This document shows, piece after piece, positions 25,690 to 36,700 of a stretch of 64,000 nucleotides of DNA; the stretch's first letter is position 1, and every line of letters begins with the position of its first letter. The stretch covers positions 310,001-374,000 of the forward strand of contig JAALGZ010000003.1 of NCBI GenBank assembly GCA_015227615.1, read 5' to 3'. The DNA is from Labyrinthula sp. Ha (taxonomy: Eukaryota; Sar; Bigyra; Labyrinthulida; Labyrinthulaceae). Below the pieces are notes generated by a model. That model made no database searches. It saw nothing but the letters and a program-made list of their open reading frames with translations, and had not been told where the DNA came from. The translations under genes and the position numbers were made by a program.

Positions 25690-26037
25690 TTAAAACTTAG
25701 CAAAAGTTTCATCAATTCTAGTTTTATCAGAAGATTCTAAGGCCGCGTATAATTCTTCAAGTATCTTTGCCAAAGGTCTTGCAGCCGTATGTTCAACATC
25801 TGCGTTAAAAAACTCATCCATTGTTTCTACAAGAAACGATTGTAAATCTTGCCAATATATTTTCTTCTTCTTAACTAAAGCTTCTTTAAAATTTATCTGA
25901 AGATCTTCCACCAACCTTTCCTTACATCGCAGAGCATCGTAATCTCCCCAATCTTCATCAACAGCGCGTTTTAACACGTCCCAGCTCTCTACAACTCTCT
26001 TGATACAGGCATTAAACTTTTGTATCTCTTCCTCCAT
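25690..26037 (-). CDS. TSR2: Pre-rRNA-processing protein TSR2-like
   Basis: A 115-aa acidic helical protein. It matches the TSR2 family layout: an N-terminal segment with V.ESWDVLKRAVDEDWGDYDA, then an amphipathic stretch and DLQSFLVETMDEFFNADVEH followed by a terminal helix (LAKILEELYAAL). The family name motif WGG is WGD here. TSR2 chaperones ribosomal protein eS26 into the 40S precursor; that role is taken from the family, not seen in the sequence. The start is the ATG at 26037, because no upstream in-frame ATG precedes it. It diverges from RFC5 across 165 bp and converges with the H-protein gene. Confidence 0.8.
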   Translation of the reverse strand: MEEEIQKFNACIKRVVESWDVLKRAVDEDWGDYDALRCKERLVEDLQINFKEALVKKKKIYWQDLQSFLVETMDEFFNADVEHTAARPLAKILEELYAALESSDKTRIDETFAKF

Positions 26038-26202
26038 TAGTTTCAAGTCTGCTATGAGCTCCTTAGTATATAATAAAGGAAAATTTAGTTGTAGCTATTA
26101 AGTAGCACGAAAATGAATATCGTCATTAAAGGAATATATTATCGGCTTAGTGACGTCACTATTAAGAACAGTTTGTTTGAACTTTAACCGTTTGAAATCA
26201 CA
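26038..26202. promoter_or_regulatory. Bidirectional promoter of TSR2 and RFC5 with a CRE palindrome
   Basis: The 165 bp between divergent start codons hold the perfect 14-bp palindrome TAGTGACGTCACTA (26148-26161), whose core TGACGTCA is the consensus CRE bound by bZIP factors of the CREB/ATF type in other eukaryotes. AACCGTT (26186-26192) lies 10 bp before the RFC5 ATG and is the reverse complement of the AACGGTT motif seen at other starts in this window. TATATAATAAA near 26069-26079 could serve as a TATA box. Function is inferred from position. Confidence 0.5.
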
Positions 26203-27327
26203 ATGAACGAGTTGCCCTGGATAGAAAAGTACCGCCCAGACTCATTAACTGATGTTGTTGGTCACGAATCAATTGTACAAACTATAAATAAATTGATTGA
26301 AGCAAAGCGTGTACCTCATTTGCTGCTATATGGGCCGGCAGGTAACGACTTTCTTTTAATTAACGCTATAGGAACTGGTAAGACAAGCACAATATTAGCA
26401 ATAGCGAAACAAATTTATTGTGAAAGTGAAAAGTCTATGGTTTTAGAGTTGAATGCTTCTGATGCAAGGGGGATTGATACTGTCAGAAATGAAATTCAGA
26501 CTTTTGCAGGAACCAGAAATTTGTTCAACATGAATCCAAGTTCGACTGCCGGTTTTAAACTTGTGTTGTTAGATGAAGCTGACAACATGACAAAAGATGC
26601 TCAAGCAGCTTTGCGTAGAGTTATTGAAAAGTACTCTCAAACCACCCGTTTTTGTCTTATTTGCAACTACGTATCGAAGATAATTCCAGCAATTCAGAGT
26701 AGGTGCACTAAGTTCCGATTTTCACCCTTGAAACAGGAACAGATCAAGAGCAAGCTTCAATTTGTGGTAGAAAAGGAAAATGTTAGTCTCACCAATGGAG
26801 CAAAAAGTGCTATCCTGGAACTTGCTAATGGGGACATGAGGCGAGTGTTGAATCTTCTTCAATCTGCTCACTTAGCATGGAGTGCAACTAACAAGGGAGG
26901 AAAAGCATTCGATGGAGATTTTGTCTTCCAAGTTGCTGGAAAACCTTCCGAAGGACAAATCGAGCAACTTTTTCGAACCTTATTAGCTGGAGACCTGGCA
27001 AAGTGTATTTCTTCACTGAAAGAGATGCAAGTTCATGGAGGAGTAGCAGTTGAAGATATAGTTACTGGGATTTCAAATTTTGTTGAACGTACAACGTTTA
27101 ACGCCAGAACCAAATGCTTCTTACTCAAGCAACTTGCTAGTCTTGAGGTGAAGCTCAGCACTTGTAGTGGAAATTTGTCATCAGAAAACATTCACTTGAA
27201 AGCAGTCGCTTCAATGTTTGTTTTGGCTCGGTTTATTGAGGAAGAAGAAGGAAAAGCCAAAGGAACGAATCATATTCAGGTAAATAACAAGGAAAACCTT
27301 ATGGAGGTAGAAGTTGTTAACACCTAA
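26203..27327 (+). CDS. RFC5: Replication factor C subunit 5 (yeast Rfc3 type)
   Basis: Exons 26203-26341 and 26372-27327 give 364 aa. The 30-nt intron (26342-26371) is in frame and free of stops, so the gene reads as open without splicing, but it would put ten extra residues inside the ATP-binding loop. Spliced, the Walker A motif is GPAGTGKT (about residues 44-51; Ala replaces the usual second Pro). Also present: the RFC N-terminal LPWIEKYRP, LNASDARGID, Walker B VLLDEAD, the arginine-finger region IQSRCTKFRF, and NGDMRRVLNLLQ. RFC loads PCNA onto primer-template junctions. Resemblance to RFC5 rather than RFC2/4 rests on GPLLLYG/ICNYVSKIIPAIQSRCTKFRF-like segments recalled from the family. 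A roughly 25-residue acidic C-terminal tail follows the core. Confidence 0.95.
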   Translation: MNELPWIEKYRPDSLTDVVGHESIVQTINKLIEAKRVPHLLLYGPAGNDFLLINAIGTGKTSTILAIAKQIYCESEKSMVLELNASDARGIDTVRNEIQTFAGTRNLFNMNPSSTAGFKLVLLDEADNMTKDAQAALRRVIEKYSQTTRFCLICNYVSKIIPAIQSRCTKFRFSPLKQEQIKSKLQFVVEKENVSLTNGAKSAILELANGDMRRVLNLLQSAHLAWSATNKGGKAFDGDFVFQVAGKPSEGQIEQLFRTLLAGDLAKCISSLKEMQVHGGVAVEDIVTGISNFVERTTFNARTKCFLLKQLASLEVKLSTCSGNLSSENIHLKAVASMFVLARFIEEEEGKAKGTNHIQVNNKENLMEVEVVNT

Positions 27328-27391
27328 TTGATCCGCATATGATGTATAAGAACCAGTCATAAGAGCACCTAACAAGTGTGACATTAACCAA

Positions 27392-28290
27392 CTACAATTT
27401 AGATATAACCTGTTGCGGCAACTTGAAAAATCTTGCTTTAGCCTCCATCGCAACAACAGAGTTGCACGACATACCTCCCATATCTTGCCTATTGAACGTG
27501 ACAAAATCTGTAGAATTATCCGTTGGCGCTTCATAGAAGTATCCGTTTAATTCTCTACAGGAGGAAATTCGCAGATCTAAACCAGAAACCGAAGGGATAT
27601 CCACTTTAATATCTTCTTGACGTAGTTTTCCTATCTCGCTGACCTTAAAACCTCCAGAAACTAATTCAGATGTCATCGTTTCTATGTATTCTTCCTGAGA
27701 GTAGAGAACCAAACAAGAAGATAATGAGGGTATAGCCCTGATCGTTGAGTTTGCTAAAACAAAAGTATTCAGAAGTTTGCCTTGCGGGATGCCATTTAAA
27801 GAAAACTCTCTAATAAGTGAAGCATCGCTCTCGGTAGTGCCAACTACAACTTCTTTAAGTAAATTTGCTGACTTCGTGTTCAGAGCAGTGTTACTTGGTT
27901 TGAGAATTGAGACTTTAGAAAATAGATTTGGTAGTTCTGTAAGATATAAACTTGGAGAAAAGTCCTTTGAATTCGATGGTCTCGTGACAGAGCTCTTCGC
28001 CTCAATATATATGTTTGATATCAAACAGAAAGGAGGAAGATTCAAAAACTTTCTTATTTTTTCTACTCGGGTGGATGAAAAGAACTCTATTTCAGCATCT
28101 TGAACTTGAAGGGTGGTAGAGTGAACATGTTTCGATGAGGTGGAGAGAGCCTTGGATATATTTACCTCTTGCCCCAAAACATTGAAAATAGTTTCAAATA
28201 GCCTATATGTGAAAATATATTGTATTAAAACCCTTTTGAAGCTGCAACTGTAGCAGGGCTGTCGCAAACAAAGCTTATCTTTTTCAGCAT
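27392..28290 (-). CDS. Unknown 289-aa protein
   Basis: The large frame lacks an ATG. An upstream exon with ATG at 28290 (exon 28290-28232) joins it across a 29-nt intron (28203-28231) with a typical GT...TATAG structure, giving 289 aa that start MLKKISFVCDSPATVAASKG. The composition is that of a real soluble protein; one Cys-containing segment (DLRISSCRELNGYFYEAP) and a Gly/Met patch (QDMGGMSC) stand out. I recognise no family. The N-terminus with hydrophobic beta-strand then loop and helix could be an alpha/beta fold, but this is a guess. The gene converges with RFC5, 64 bp between stops. Confidence 0.7.
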
Positions 28291-28396
28291 ACTTCTTGTG
28301 TCTCTTTTAGTTCGTGTAAGCGCATTCTCAAATAGTAATTGTTGCTGACGTGGCAAGAGGATTCTTTGACACAACCTTGTTTTCTATTATATCATA

Positions 28397-28650
28397 GTGC
28401 GGCAGCTAATGCCCCATGGATTCCCCAAGTCGTCAAGGCCTTATAGGTAAGGTACTGTCTTGAATGATTGGCTCCTTGGAGTATGAGTGATTCAAGTTTT
28501 CAGTGCCATGGCAAGAAAACGTGCCGGGGGGTTGTTTTAGTGGGTTCAAGTCCCACACGACGCAAGAAAGGGCTTGGGCCAGATGTCCTCCTTGTAAGAC
28601 CGAAGGGTTTTCAACCTCCGAGTAGGCCCCCCCCAAAAAAAAAAAAAAAA
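28397..28650 (+). mobile_element. Possible tRNA-derived SINE with poly(A) tail
   Basis: A sequence with an A-box-like stretch (AGGCCTTATAGGTAAG, about 28435-28451), a canonical B box GGTTCAAGTCC (28543-28553) inside a perfect T-arm (GTGGG / 7-nt loop / CCCAC), and GTCGT (28429-28433) that pairs with ACGAC (28557-28561) directly after the T-arm, like an acceptor stem. About 90 nt separate the boxes, more than in a tRNA. A roughly 70-nt unrelated body follows, then a run of 8 C and 17 A. ATCATA flanks both sides (28391-28396 and 28651-28656), a possible short target-site duplication. No second copy was seen in this window, so the SINE call rests on structure alone; a degenerate tRNA retropseudogene is the alternative. 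Confidence 0.42.
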
Positions 28651-28656
28651 ATCATA

Positions 28657-31600
28657 CTACAGTAACAATGGGGCTTGAATGTAGAACAGAGACACTACTT
28701 GTTCAACCAAAACACTATCACTCTCAAAACAACTTAAGGGATTAGTTTTGCGTTGTTCTAGATATTTTTGTCAAGTGAGCAAATCAAATCAAAACAACAT
28801 GGACGCCGCTTTAGTCTCTTTGGAACTTGTAAGGTTTTAGAATAGGCTTTGGATTTCGGCTGGTAATTTTCATACGGTAACTTGTAGGCTTATAAAACGT
28901 AGTAAATTGTTCCCCAATATCTCTCTAAGCTAATTCTTAACTTGAGTAAATATTAGCTCCGTATTGTAAATATGTGTCACTTGTCGGTAGAAATTACAGA
29001 GTTCCAAAGAAACAACGTTGGATTTTGGCATTCGGTACTACAGGCACAGAAATTAGTTGCAACTTTCCGAATAAATTTTCGTTTAACTCATGAGTAACTC
29101 TGTAGTTGAGGTTCCTCGTCCGGTTTAGTATGTTTTTAGAACCCTGGTAGATTCCTAGGTACATACAACTTCCATGCATATCTTAGATATAACTGAGATC
29201 ACTTTAGTATATTTGGGCTCATATTAGACTCAGAAAGTACTGTTCTCACAACATAGATTCTTCAAATAAACTAAATTGACTCTTATTTTGAACAAGCGTT
29301 AATACCGTAAACATTCAATTCTTGAACTCGCAGGGTAAATTGGAACAAATTTTCATGGCCCAGTTCATAAGGCCTGTCTTTTCAGATATCTTACGTTGAT
29401 ATGTCAGCCATGATTAATTTATATGTATCTATAAGAGCACCGATACATCTACAATGTTAAATAAAAGGTGTAATGTAGAAAATACTTCTGAGGTTTACCA
29501 TGTATTCGAACTTAGAATTGAATATATTTAATTTAGCATAAGAGTAGTGTTTTCTAAAATAATGGACCTGCCAAACCAAATCTTGGATACGTTTTTTTTT
29601 TTACTAAATTGCTTGTCTTCAGAGAATGAAAAAACTTCCGGAAAAAGCAAAATTAGCATAAATTCCAAAAGATATTTGTATAAAGTTGACATTTTAAACT
29701 AGTTCTAACTCTGTCCAACTATATTCGTTCTTAGTCGCCTATAAGCTTCGCTTTCAGCTAATACGAAAAGTACAGAACCAAATCTGGTTTAATTCATGAC
29801 TTGATATTTCACAAGAAGCATTGAGAGCACTCTCATTATTAGAGTTTAACAAGCTGATATGATCAGTATTTGGTGATTACAGTTAGTTTCAAAAATCTTT
29901 CGAGGTTGAGGCATTTTGCACTATGGAGGTTTTTCCATATTTATGACATCATAGTGAGATCATTGAAAAAAGCTTTAAAACTCTTCAAGTATTATATGCA
30001 AATTAGGAGAGTAAAATATTCATGCTAACTTTTGGATTGCAATGCCGCAAGTCTAAGAAATAAGACAGTGACATTAATTTCACCATCTGCAAACTTAAAA
30101 CCAAGTATATTTTAGTGGGTAAGACATATTAAGAGTAAGAGTCCATGTTTAATCTTGTCCGTGGGAAATTACAAGTTTCTTCAATACTGTTCACTACTGC
30201 CTAGTTAAATAACTTGCTAATTTTCCTCTTTCCCAAAAATTTCTTAAATTCTCTTTTGTTAGATTTTTTGGTAAAGGAACTTCAGCCTTGAAGAGCATAT
30301 AAAAACTGAACACTCTTAATTGTGTGGTATTTACATATTATCCAAAAATTCAAAGCAAATTCAATGAACCTTTTCTTGTATTATAATTAATTTTGCTGTC
30401 TTTGCCGGGGTGATCAAAAATATAAACACTCTATTCTTACTAGATATTTAACCAATTAAAGATCAAACAAGAATATTTGAAATAAAACTACAATAATTTA
30501 TTTGGAATCACAATAGTCCAGTAATTTTTTTAGTTGATTTAGGTTTAACCAATATTTTAGACAAAGTGGGAGGGTCAGCGTATTCCTCAGTTATCACCAA
30601 ATCACCAAATAGGAATAGAGGTAGCGTTTCAGTCTAATGAACCCATGATTAAATACACATGTTCCAAATATAGTTCCACAGAGGGTTAAATGCTTTAAAG
30701 TACTTTTTATGTCGTTGAAACTTTGCTCTGTCCTTTGAATTTCTTTTTTCATTATAACATTAGGACAATAAATTTTTCTATGTAACGGTTTCTATTACCG
30801 GAATATGAACAATACTATCATACTTTTCGCTGGAGTTGGTATTCTGTATCAGCATTATTATATTTTCACTTAAAATGAAGCGGGGAGAGGGGAATTTTAA
30901 CAAGTGTATATATATGATACATGTGATGAAGTGGTAGAGCACTGCATAATTCGTATGCTGCAAAATACCTAACGGAAACACCGAAAAAGACACAAACTAA
31001 AGCTTATCATAACCAAGGGGATTTTCAGCAGATATTTATAAACTTCTTTTTTAAGTCTGCAATGTTTAACTAAAGTTTGAAATCTGCTTCTTTTGGAAAT
31101 AATATATTATGTAGAAGCAAATTAATATCAAATACTAAGAACTGAAACTTGTTCCACACAGGCGCTACTATAAGAAAACAAAATATATCAAGTTGCAAAG
31201 AACTGCTAGATACATTTTTAGATATTTCAAAGAGTTTAAAATTTGATTACTCCAGGGCAATCTGGTTATCATTTTCGATGAAAAAGCTGCCTGAATACTT
31301 CAACACAACAAATTGCAAACATCCAAGACATAGTTTTCCCGCTGTCAGTGCAACATAAATGTTAACAATTTCAAAAATTATATACATTTCTCACAGAAGA
31401 CAGCACTGACCATTATTTTGGGAGAATGCTATTATACTTTAAAAAAAAAGCTGGTGATGAACGTAGTGTCAAAGACCAGGCTAGCATCTTTTTTTCATAC
31501 TACCGTAAATTGACAAAACAAATCTTATTTCACAATTAAGGTTTAATTAATTTATGGTTACTTGTGCTAAGTTTCAATTGGCTGTTATTTTCAGTTTGCT

Positions 31601-32233
31601 CAAAATTTTTTGTTGCTTGCATAGATATTTTGCTTTATATTCTGAAAATTATTAATGTTTTGCACATCATAAATCCGTTCATCAATAACTACATTAACGG
31701 GTGAATGTCTAGAGCAGAAAATGGTCTAAATTCGCGAGCAATTCGCTGAGTTGATTGACTTAAAGCTTATTTTTTACTTTATATATTGAATTTATTTTGT
31801 CAAGAACCTGAAGCATGTAGTTATCCACTATTTCATACTGTGTATTGTACATGTGTAGAAGAATTGGCCTCGCAAAGTTGGCTACGTGCCAAAAGTGAAA
31901 AACTTTGGAAGAAACCTTAAGAATAAAAGGGAATGCTATAATTAAGGTGTAAATTTCTTAATTTATTTTTTTCTAGGATTTTTTTTAGAATTATACTTCT
32001 TCTTCTCCGTGTCAGTGTTTTCAAGAGAGTCTCCTCAATCTATGGTATTATTTGATAATCTCTAGAAGAGAGAATTTTTTCCACAGTTTCAGTCCATTAA
32101 GAAAACATTATAAAACAAATATCATATGCAAGTGCTTTTAATTCCATGAGTTATTGTATTCAACAGTGCGAAAAAAATTGTAACTACGTATCGTTGCGGT
32201 ATTTATTATATAGTTTGTACGGGCTGGTCGAAG
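28657..32233. other. AT-rich intergenic region, no gene seen
   Basis: About 3.6 kb between the SINE-like element and the O-fucosyltransferase-like gene. Open frames are at most 71 codons and have no motif. No repeat, tRNA or inverted-repeat element stood out. A CCAAT box or AACGGAT-type motif was not found close to the 32234 start; AACGGGT occurs at about 31696. Confidence 0.55.
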
Positions 32234-33721
32234 ATGATGACCGAAATGAGACTTTTCTATATTTCCACTCACATTGCAACATCCCACAACCAAATGAAGA
32301 AGAAGCGAGACACAAATTACTCATGCTTTGAATATTCTTGGAAAACCTTCTTTCGTACTATCTTATCAACAATTTGTGTTTTATACATCTCTGCTTATCG
32401 AATATCAAGTATTAATTTTACTCTTTCTTCAGATTCAATTACACCTACGTCCGAGATACCCGCCAACTTAATCGGTTTTTCTGATTATACGTCCTTTACC
32501 GAAGATACACCTCTGAACGCATTTTTCATTGAAAAAGAAGATGAAAATGCTGTTAATCTCAATCTAAACGCATTAAATATTGAGGCATTTGTTAATAAGA
32601 ACGGGGAACAACGACAGAGGCTTTTGTTTCCACGAACTACTGCGAAACCTTATAATTTTGTAGATCCACACATCAGACACGAGAAGTTCTTTATATATCA
32701 GCCTTCAGGCGGATTTAATAATCAGCGGATTGAGATGCAGAATGCACTTAGATTTTGTCAAATTCTGAATAGAACTCTCATTGTACCGATGGCTGCACGA
32801 CACTCTAATCTTGGTGCATATATTTACCTAGGCTATGACTCAACAATTCCGATGGACTTGCTTATTGATGTTGACTACTTGAATAATACTCTACCGAACG
32901 GATTTGGAGATGTTGTTCCTCTAAATATGAATCTTGTGAAATACTTAGAGCTCTTGCACGAAGTCTTGGAAGATGGAGATATTGCTGTGATGCCTATTCG
33001 AAAGATTGCCCGGCCAAAATCTCTCTTTGACTGCAATACAGAGAAGTTCATTGCTAAGTTTAAAGGGCAAAGTGAGAAAAAAGTGATTGCTGTTCTTGGT
33101 CACTTTCACTGTCACTATTTTCGAGATGATGAAAACAGAATTGAGATGGAAAAGATTTCTCAAGCTATTCGATACAGTAAGACTTTCAGATTGTTTTCGT
33201 TGAAATTATATCAAGAAAGTTTCAACTATGAGTTTATGAATGGAGTTCACATCCGAACTGGTGATTATTTTGAAAAACTCGGTGGTGATGACTACTTAAA
33301 GCATTTCTTACACACCATTGCAAAGAGAGGCCCTGGATCCTTCAAAAAGAACGAACCATTGTACATTGCTACAAACCCTTCAGATGACAACTCGTTAATG
33401 AATATTTTTGTGCGTCATTTTGAATCTGTGTATTTCTACAAGGACTTGAATCAGAGTTTGGTAAAAATGTTTCACAGTGGATTTACACAACTCGGAATAA
33501 TAGACCACAGAGCCAAATTAGATTTTTTTGGGCTGGTTGAACAACTATTGTTAAGTTTGATGACAAAGTTTAAGGGAACACGGCAATCTACTTTTTCATG
33601 GTTTATTGATTATACACGACAGGACAGTCATTTAATGAAACTTTTTCCTGAGCTTTTTGATGTGCATGGGTTACGAATGAATATCCTTAATATATCTGTT
33701 TCAGTAGAAACCTATTCGTGA
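32234..33721 (+). CDS. O-fucosyltransferase-like glycosyltransferase, type II membrane protein
   Basis: A 495-aa single-exon protein. A short cytosolic N-terminus (about 37 residues, basic) precedes one membrane segment (about 38-57), then a long luminal domain with several N-glycosylation sequons, for example NFT and NRT. The luminal domain shows the GDP-fucose transferase hallmarks: QPSGGFNNQR (about 156-165), the GDP-fucose-binding HIRTGDYF (about 339-346), LYIATNPSD, and FKGTRQSTFSWFIDYTRQ near the C-terminus. The family (GT65/GT68/plant O-FucT-like) adds fucose to Ser/Thr or to glycans in ER or Golgi; the acceptor here is not predictable. It stands alone, with no close neighbour, unlike most genes in the window. 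Confidence 0.85.
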   Translation: MMTEMRLFYISTHIATSHNQMKKKRDTNYSCFEYSWKTFFRTILSTICVLYISAYRISSINFTLSSDSITPTSEIPANLIGFSDYTSFTEDTPLNAFFIEKEDENAVNLNLNALNIEAFVNKNGEQRQRLLFPRTTAKPYNFVDPHIRHEKFFIYQPSGGFNNQRIEMQNALRFCQILNRTLIVPMAARHSNLGAYIYLGYDSTIPMDLLIDVDYLNNTLPNGFGDVVPLNMNLVKYLELLHEVLEDGDIAVMPIRKIARPKSLFDCNTEKFIAKFKGQSEKKVIAVLGHFHCHYFRDDENRIEMEKISQAIRYSKTFRLFSLKLYQESFNYEFMNGVHIRTGDYFEKLGGDDYLKHFLHTIAKRGPGSFKKNEPLYIATNPSDDNSLMNIFVRHFESVYFYKDLNQSLVKMFHSGFTQLGIIDHRAKLDFFGLVEQLLLSLMTKFKGTRQSTFSWFIDYTRQDSHLMKLFPELFDVHGLRMNILNISVSVETYS

Positions 33722-36700
33722 GTGAACTTAGTTGACAAAACTATATCGTGAATGCTTGAACTAGTACTTCACAACATCTAGAAAGCTTGTTGCTAAAGAA
33801 GATTAGTACTTGAAATAGTCTAGGATAGCTACAATATTAAATATTCAGGGTATATAAGTGTTTAATTCTATATTTGTGCTAGTTTTCTTACTATTTGCTC
33901 CAGCAGCATTTTTCTCCAGAGTTTTAGAAGATTTAGTCTTTGAAGCCCTAGAATGTGGAGAAGAGCAATTCAAAGTAAGAAGAAATAAAGAATTATTAGT
34001 TAAGCTTAGAAAACCCCACTCTAGGTTAAGTTTATTGTTAGAATTAATTAATAAGACAACAATTGATAACGTAGTTTTGTTGTTTGAAATGGATTCGATA
34101 TCCAAGACTTGATCATGATCTATCTCAGATACAAACCAAAAGAGGAAAGGAGTCACCATTTTCTCCTAATTATTTAGTTGAGTTCACTCTAAATAAAAAA
34201 AATGGTTAAGGTATATAGTTGGCCTTTTTAAAGTTGACGTTTTATATTACGGATGCAGTTTCTAAGTTCCAAATATATATATCCTTTTTTTAGAATGGAT
34301 TTTAATACAAAAAATTCTAAATCGGAGAAAAAATAATCTAGGGTAAGCATGTACTCCCCTAATCAAATATTCTTGTGGCAAAAAAAATATATTTAATTAT
34401 TAGTAGTAGAGCAGGTCAACCCAATCATTATGGGATCTAGGGTAGGACGACAACCTTTCCATTTCAAGCACCAACTTCTCCTGAAGATAAAGAAAACCAA
34501 ATCCCCTTTCCAGTGATACCTTAGTAGTGCTAACCTCAAAGCGGATTGTTCCATCATTGTGTTCTCCATTCTAAGTAGTGCAACGAGAGAAAGAGATATA
34601 TTTAGCTACATACGGTTAGAAATACCGTAACTTGTCCCAGATGACGTGAAGATGGTGAAGTTAAAGTGAGCAGATGCATATTTAGGCCTTCATTTGGAGA
34701 ATGAATTCTGCTTTCGATGATCTGGTGCTGAGGCTGCAATTATAATCTAAGTTACATCATTTCTTTGATCTCTTTTGTTTAGAGCAACCTTGTTCTTTTA
34801 AGATACTAGTTTTTATAGAACTGGACCTGATGGGTAAGAATGTACTCTTTGAGCGTGAATCAATCAACACTAAAGATGGTTGAACACTGAACTCAGTTTA
34901 ATAAATTATTTGAATTATATATATTACTCTCCATTACGTTTCATCGCTATATATATATGATGTTTTATGTATATTATAGGTTTCCTTCTGTATGTTTTCT
35001 TGATCATTAGATTATTTTTTTCATAGTTCCTTTTACATTTTCCATTACTCTATTTTTTGAACCTTCATTGTTCAAACTATACACTATAGGAAAATTCCTT
35101 TCATGGACGAAATAGTACATAAATTATGTTACTGTTTTATTAACATATGGGTATTGAAGCTCACATAGCTACAAATGCGGACATACAAGGTTGATTTGGA
35201 GATCTAGACACCTGAAGAGCTACAAAAAAGGCTTTATAGCTGGATTTTAAATTCTACTGCTTTAGCTCTACTTAACTTTGTTCAATTATTTACAAATCTA
35301 AGTAACAAACACTGCTGAATTATCGAGAACCTTAGAATAGCAAATAAGTCTAAGTTAACGGACATGTAAAAACACAATGCTGTCCAAATTTTCTAATGTT
35401 TTAGTTGACTCTTTTATTTGGTAAATAGCAGGAATAAAAGTAAGTTCTGAACGGGTTGATGAGACTTCAGGCGAAATAAACTGCACTTGAACACCTAACA
35501 CCTACGATTACTTCTGCGTTTTGAAAGCTGGGTGTTTGGTTTTCTTCAAGACTGAAAAAAAAGCTTTTCATGATAATGTGCTTAAGATATTGATACATTT
35601 AGAGTTGAAATCCTTAGGAAAGAAAAGCATAGTTGGATACTGAAACTTTAGCTCTATTTTACTAAGGAATAGCTTTTTCACAAACTAAATATGGGGGAAA
35701 TGATGATGATTTTTAACTTTTTCTGTGTTCGATTCAGCTCAAGAGATATCTGATAAATTCGATTGTAGAGGTAAGGTGCTAGAGCATATCTTAGGCTATT
35801 TTATATAAAGAATAAAGAATTATTGGCTTCTTGTGTAGGAAGAGACAAGATAACGTTCATCCGCGCTGCTAAAGACTTCTCACAGAAATTGGGATCAAGA
35901 CAAATAAGTGTTGAAAACTCATTATGAACTCTGATCAATAATGAAAAAGTTTTTCTGCTCAATTTACATCCGGGTTTCCTGTCGAAGAAAATATAACAAT
36001 ACTTTTCCTGTTCAGTTTTTAATATAACTTTTTGTTAGGAAAATATCTTTTTAATTTCTCATATGCCATAATGTTTAATATTTGCTATTTCAATTTGACA
36101 TGTTGTGTCTACCTTTATAGTCTATTGAGAAAGATGAAGGCAATTGGGGCTCGATCGAATCTTCAACTAAAACATAAACGTGTTGCGTAATCTTTTTTTA
36201 AGGAAAAGTAAAAGTAAGCTCATATGAGAGGTCCTTATATTAAATCTTCTGCTAATATAAAAGGAGATATGTTGGGTGATTTTATTCCTACACTTGGATG
36301 AAGGTTTTTGATCTGGAAAAACCATCTTATTTATCCATAATTATGAGTTTTGGTTACGCTATTAAGGTAATGTTGGATTGCTTAAACGTAGCTTGAGGTC
36401 CTCAAAAGGGGTGTTACGTACCTGAATATATCTAAAGAAGCAGATTCACAATGCTAAAATTTTAATATAAACATCTTAAAGTTACCTTGAACTGAATTAA
36501 AGTACAATTAACTGATGGTATAATTTTTCAGATCTGTGTGCCCCAATTCAGCGGAAACAGGAAGGAAAATATTAGTCTAAAACCATATAGAGACATTCCA
36601 AAGAACGCAAACTCTGAGGTTGATAAAGAAAGAAACTTATGTCAAGAAAATCGTCCAATTTCTTTTTCCTGGCTGTATAGAGGTTTGTTCCATAGAAAAC

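Noticed and set aside
28433-28665. Frames of 65-67 codons on both strands.
   Set aside because: They coincide with the tRNA-like element and its homopolymer tail and have no coding features.
33845-34159. Overlapping frames on both strands (84 and 104 codons); the plus frame begins with a hydrophobic, signal-like stretch.
   Set aside because: The plus frame has no ATG, no motif is present on either strand and no short intron links it to an exon. It could be chance in AT-rich DNA.
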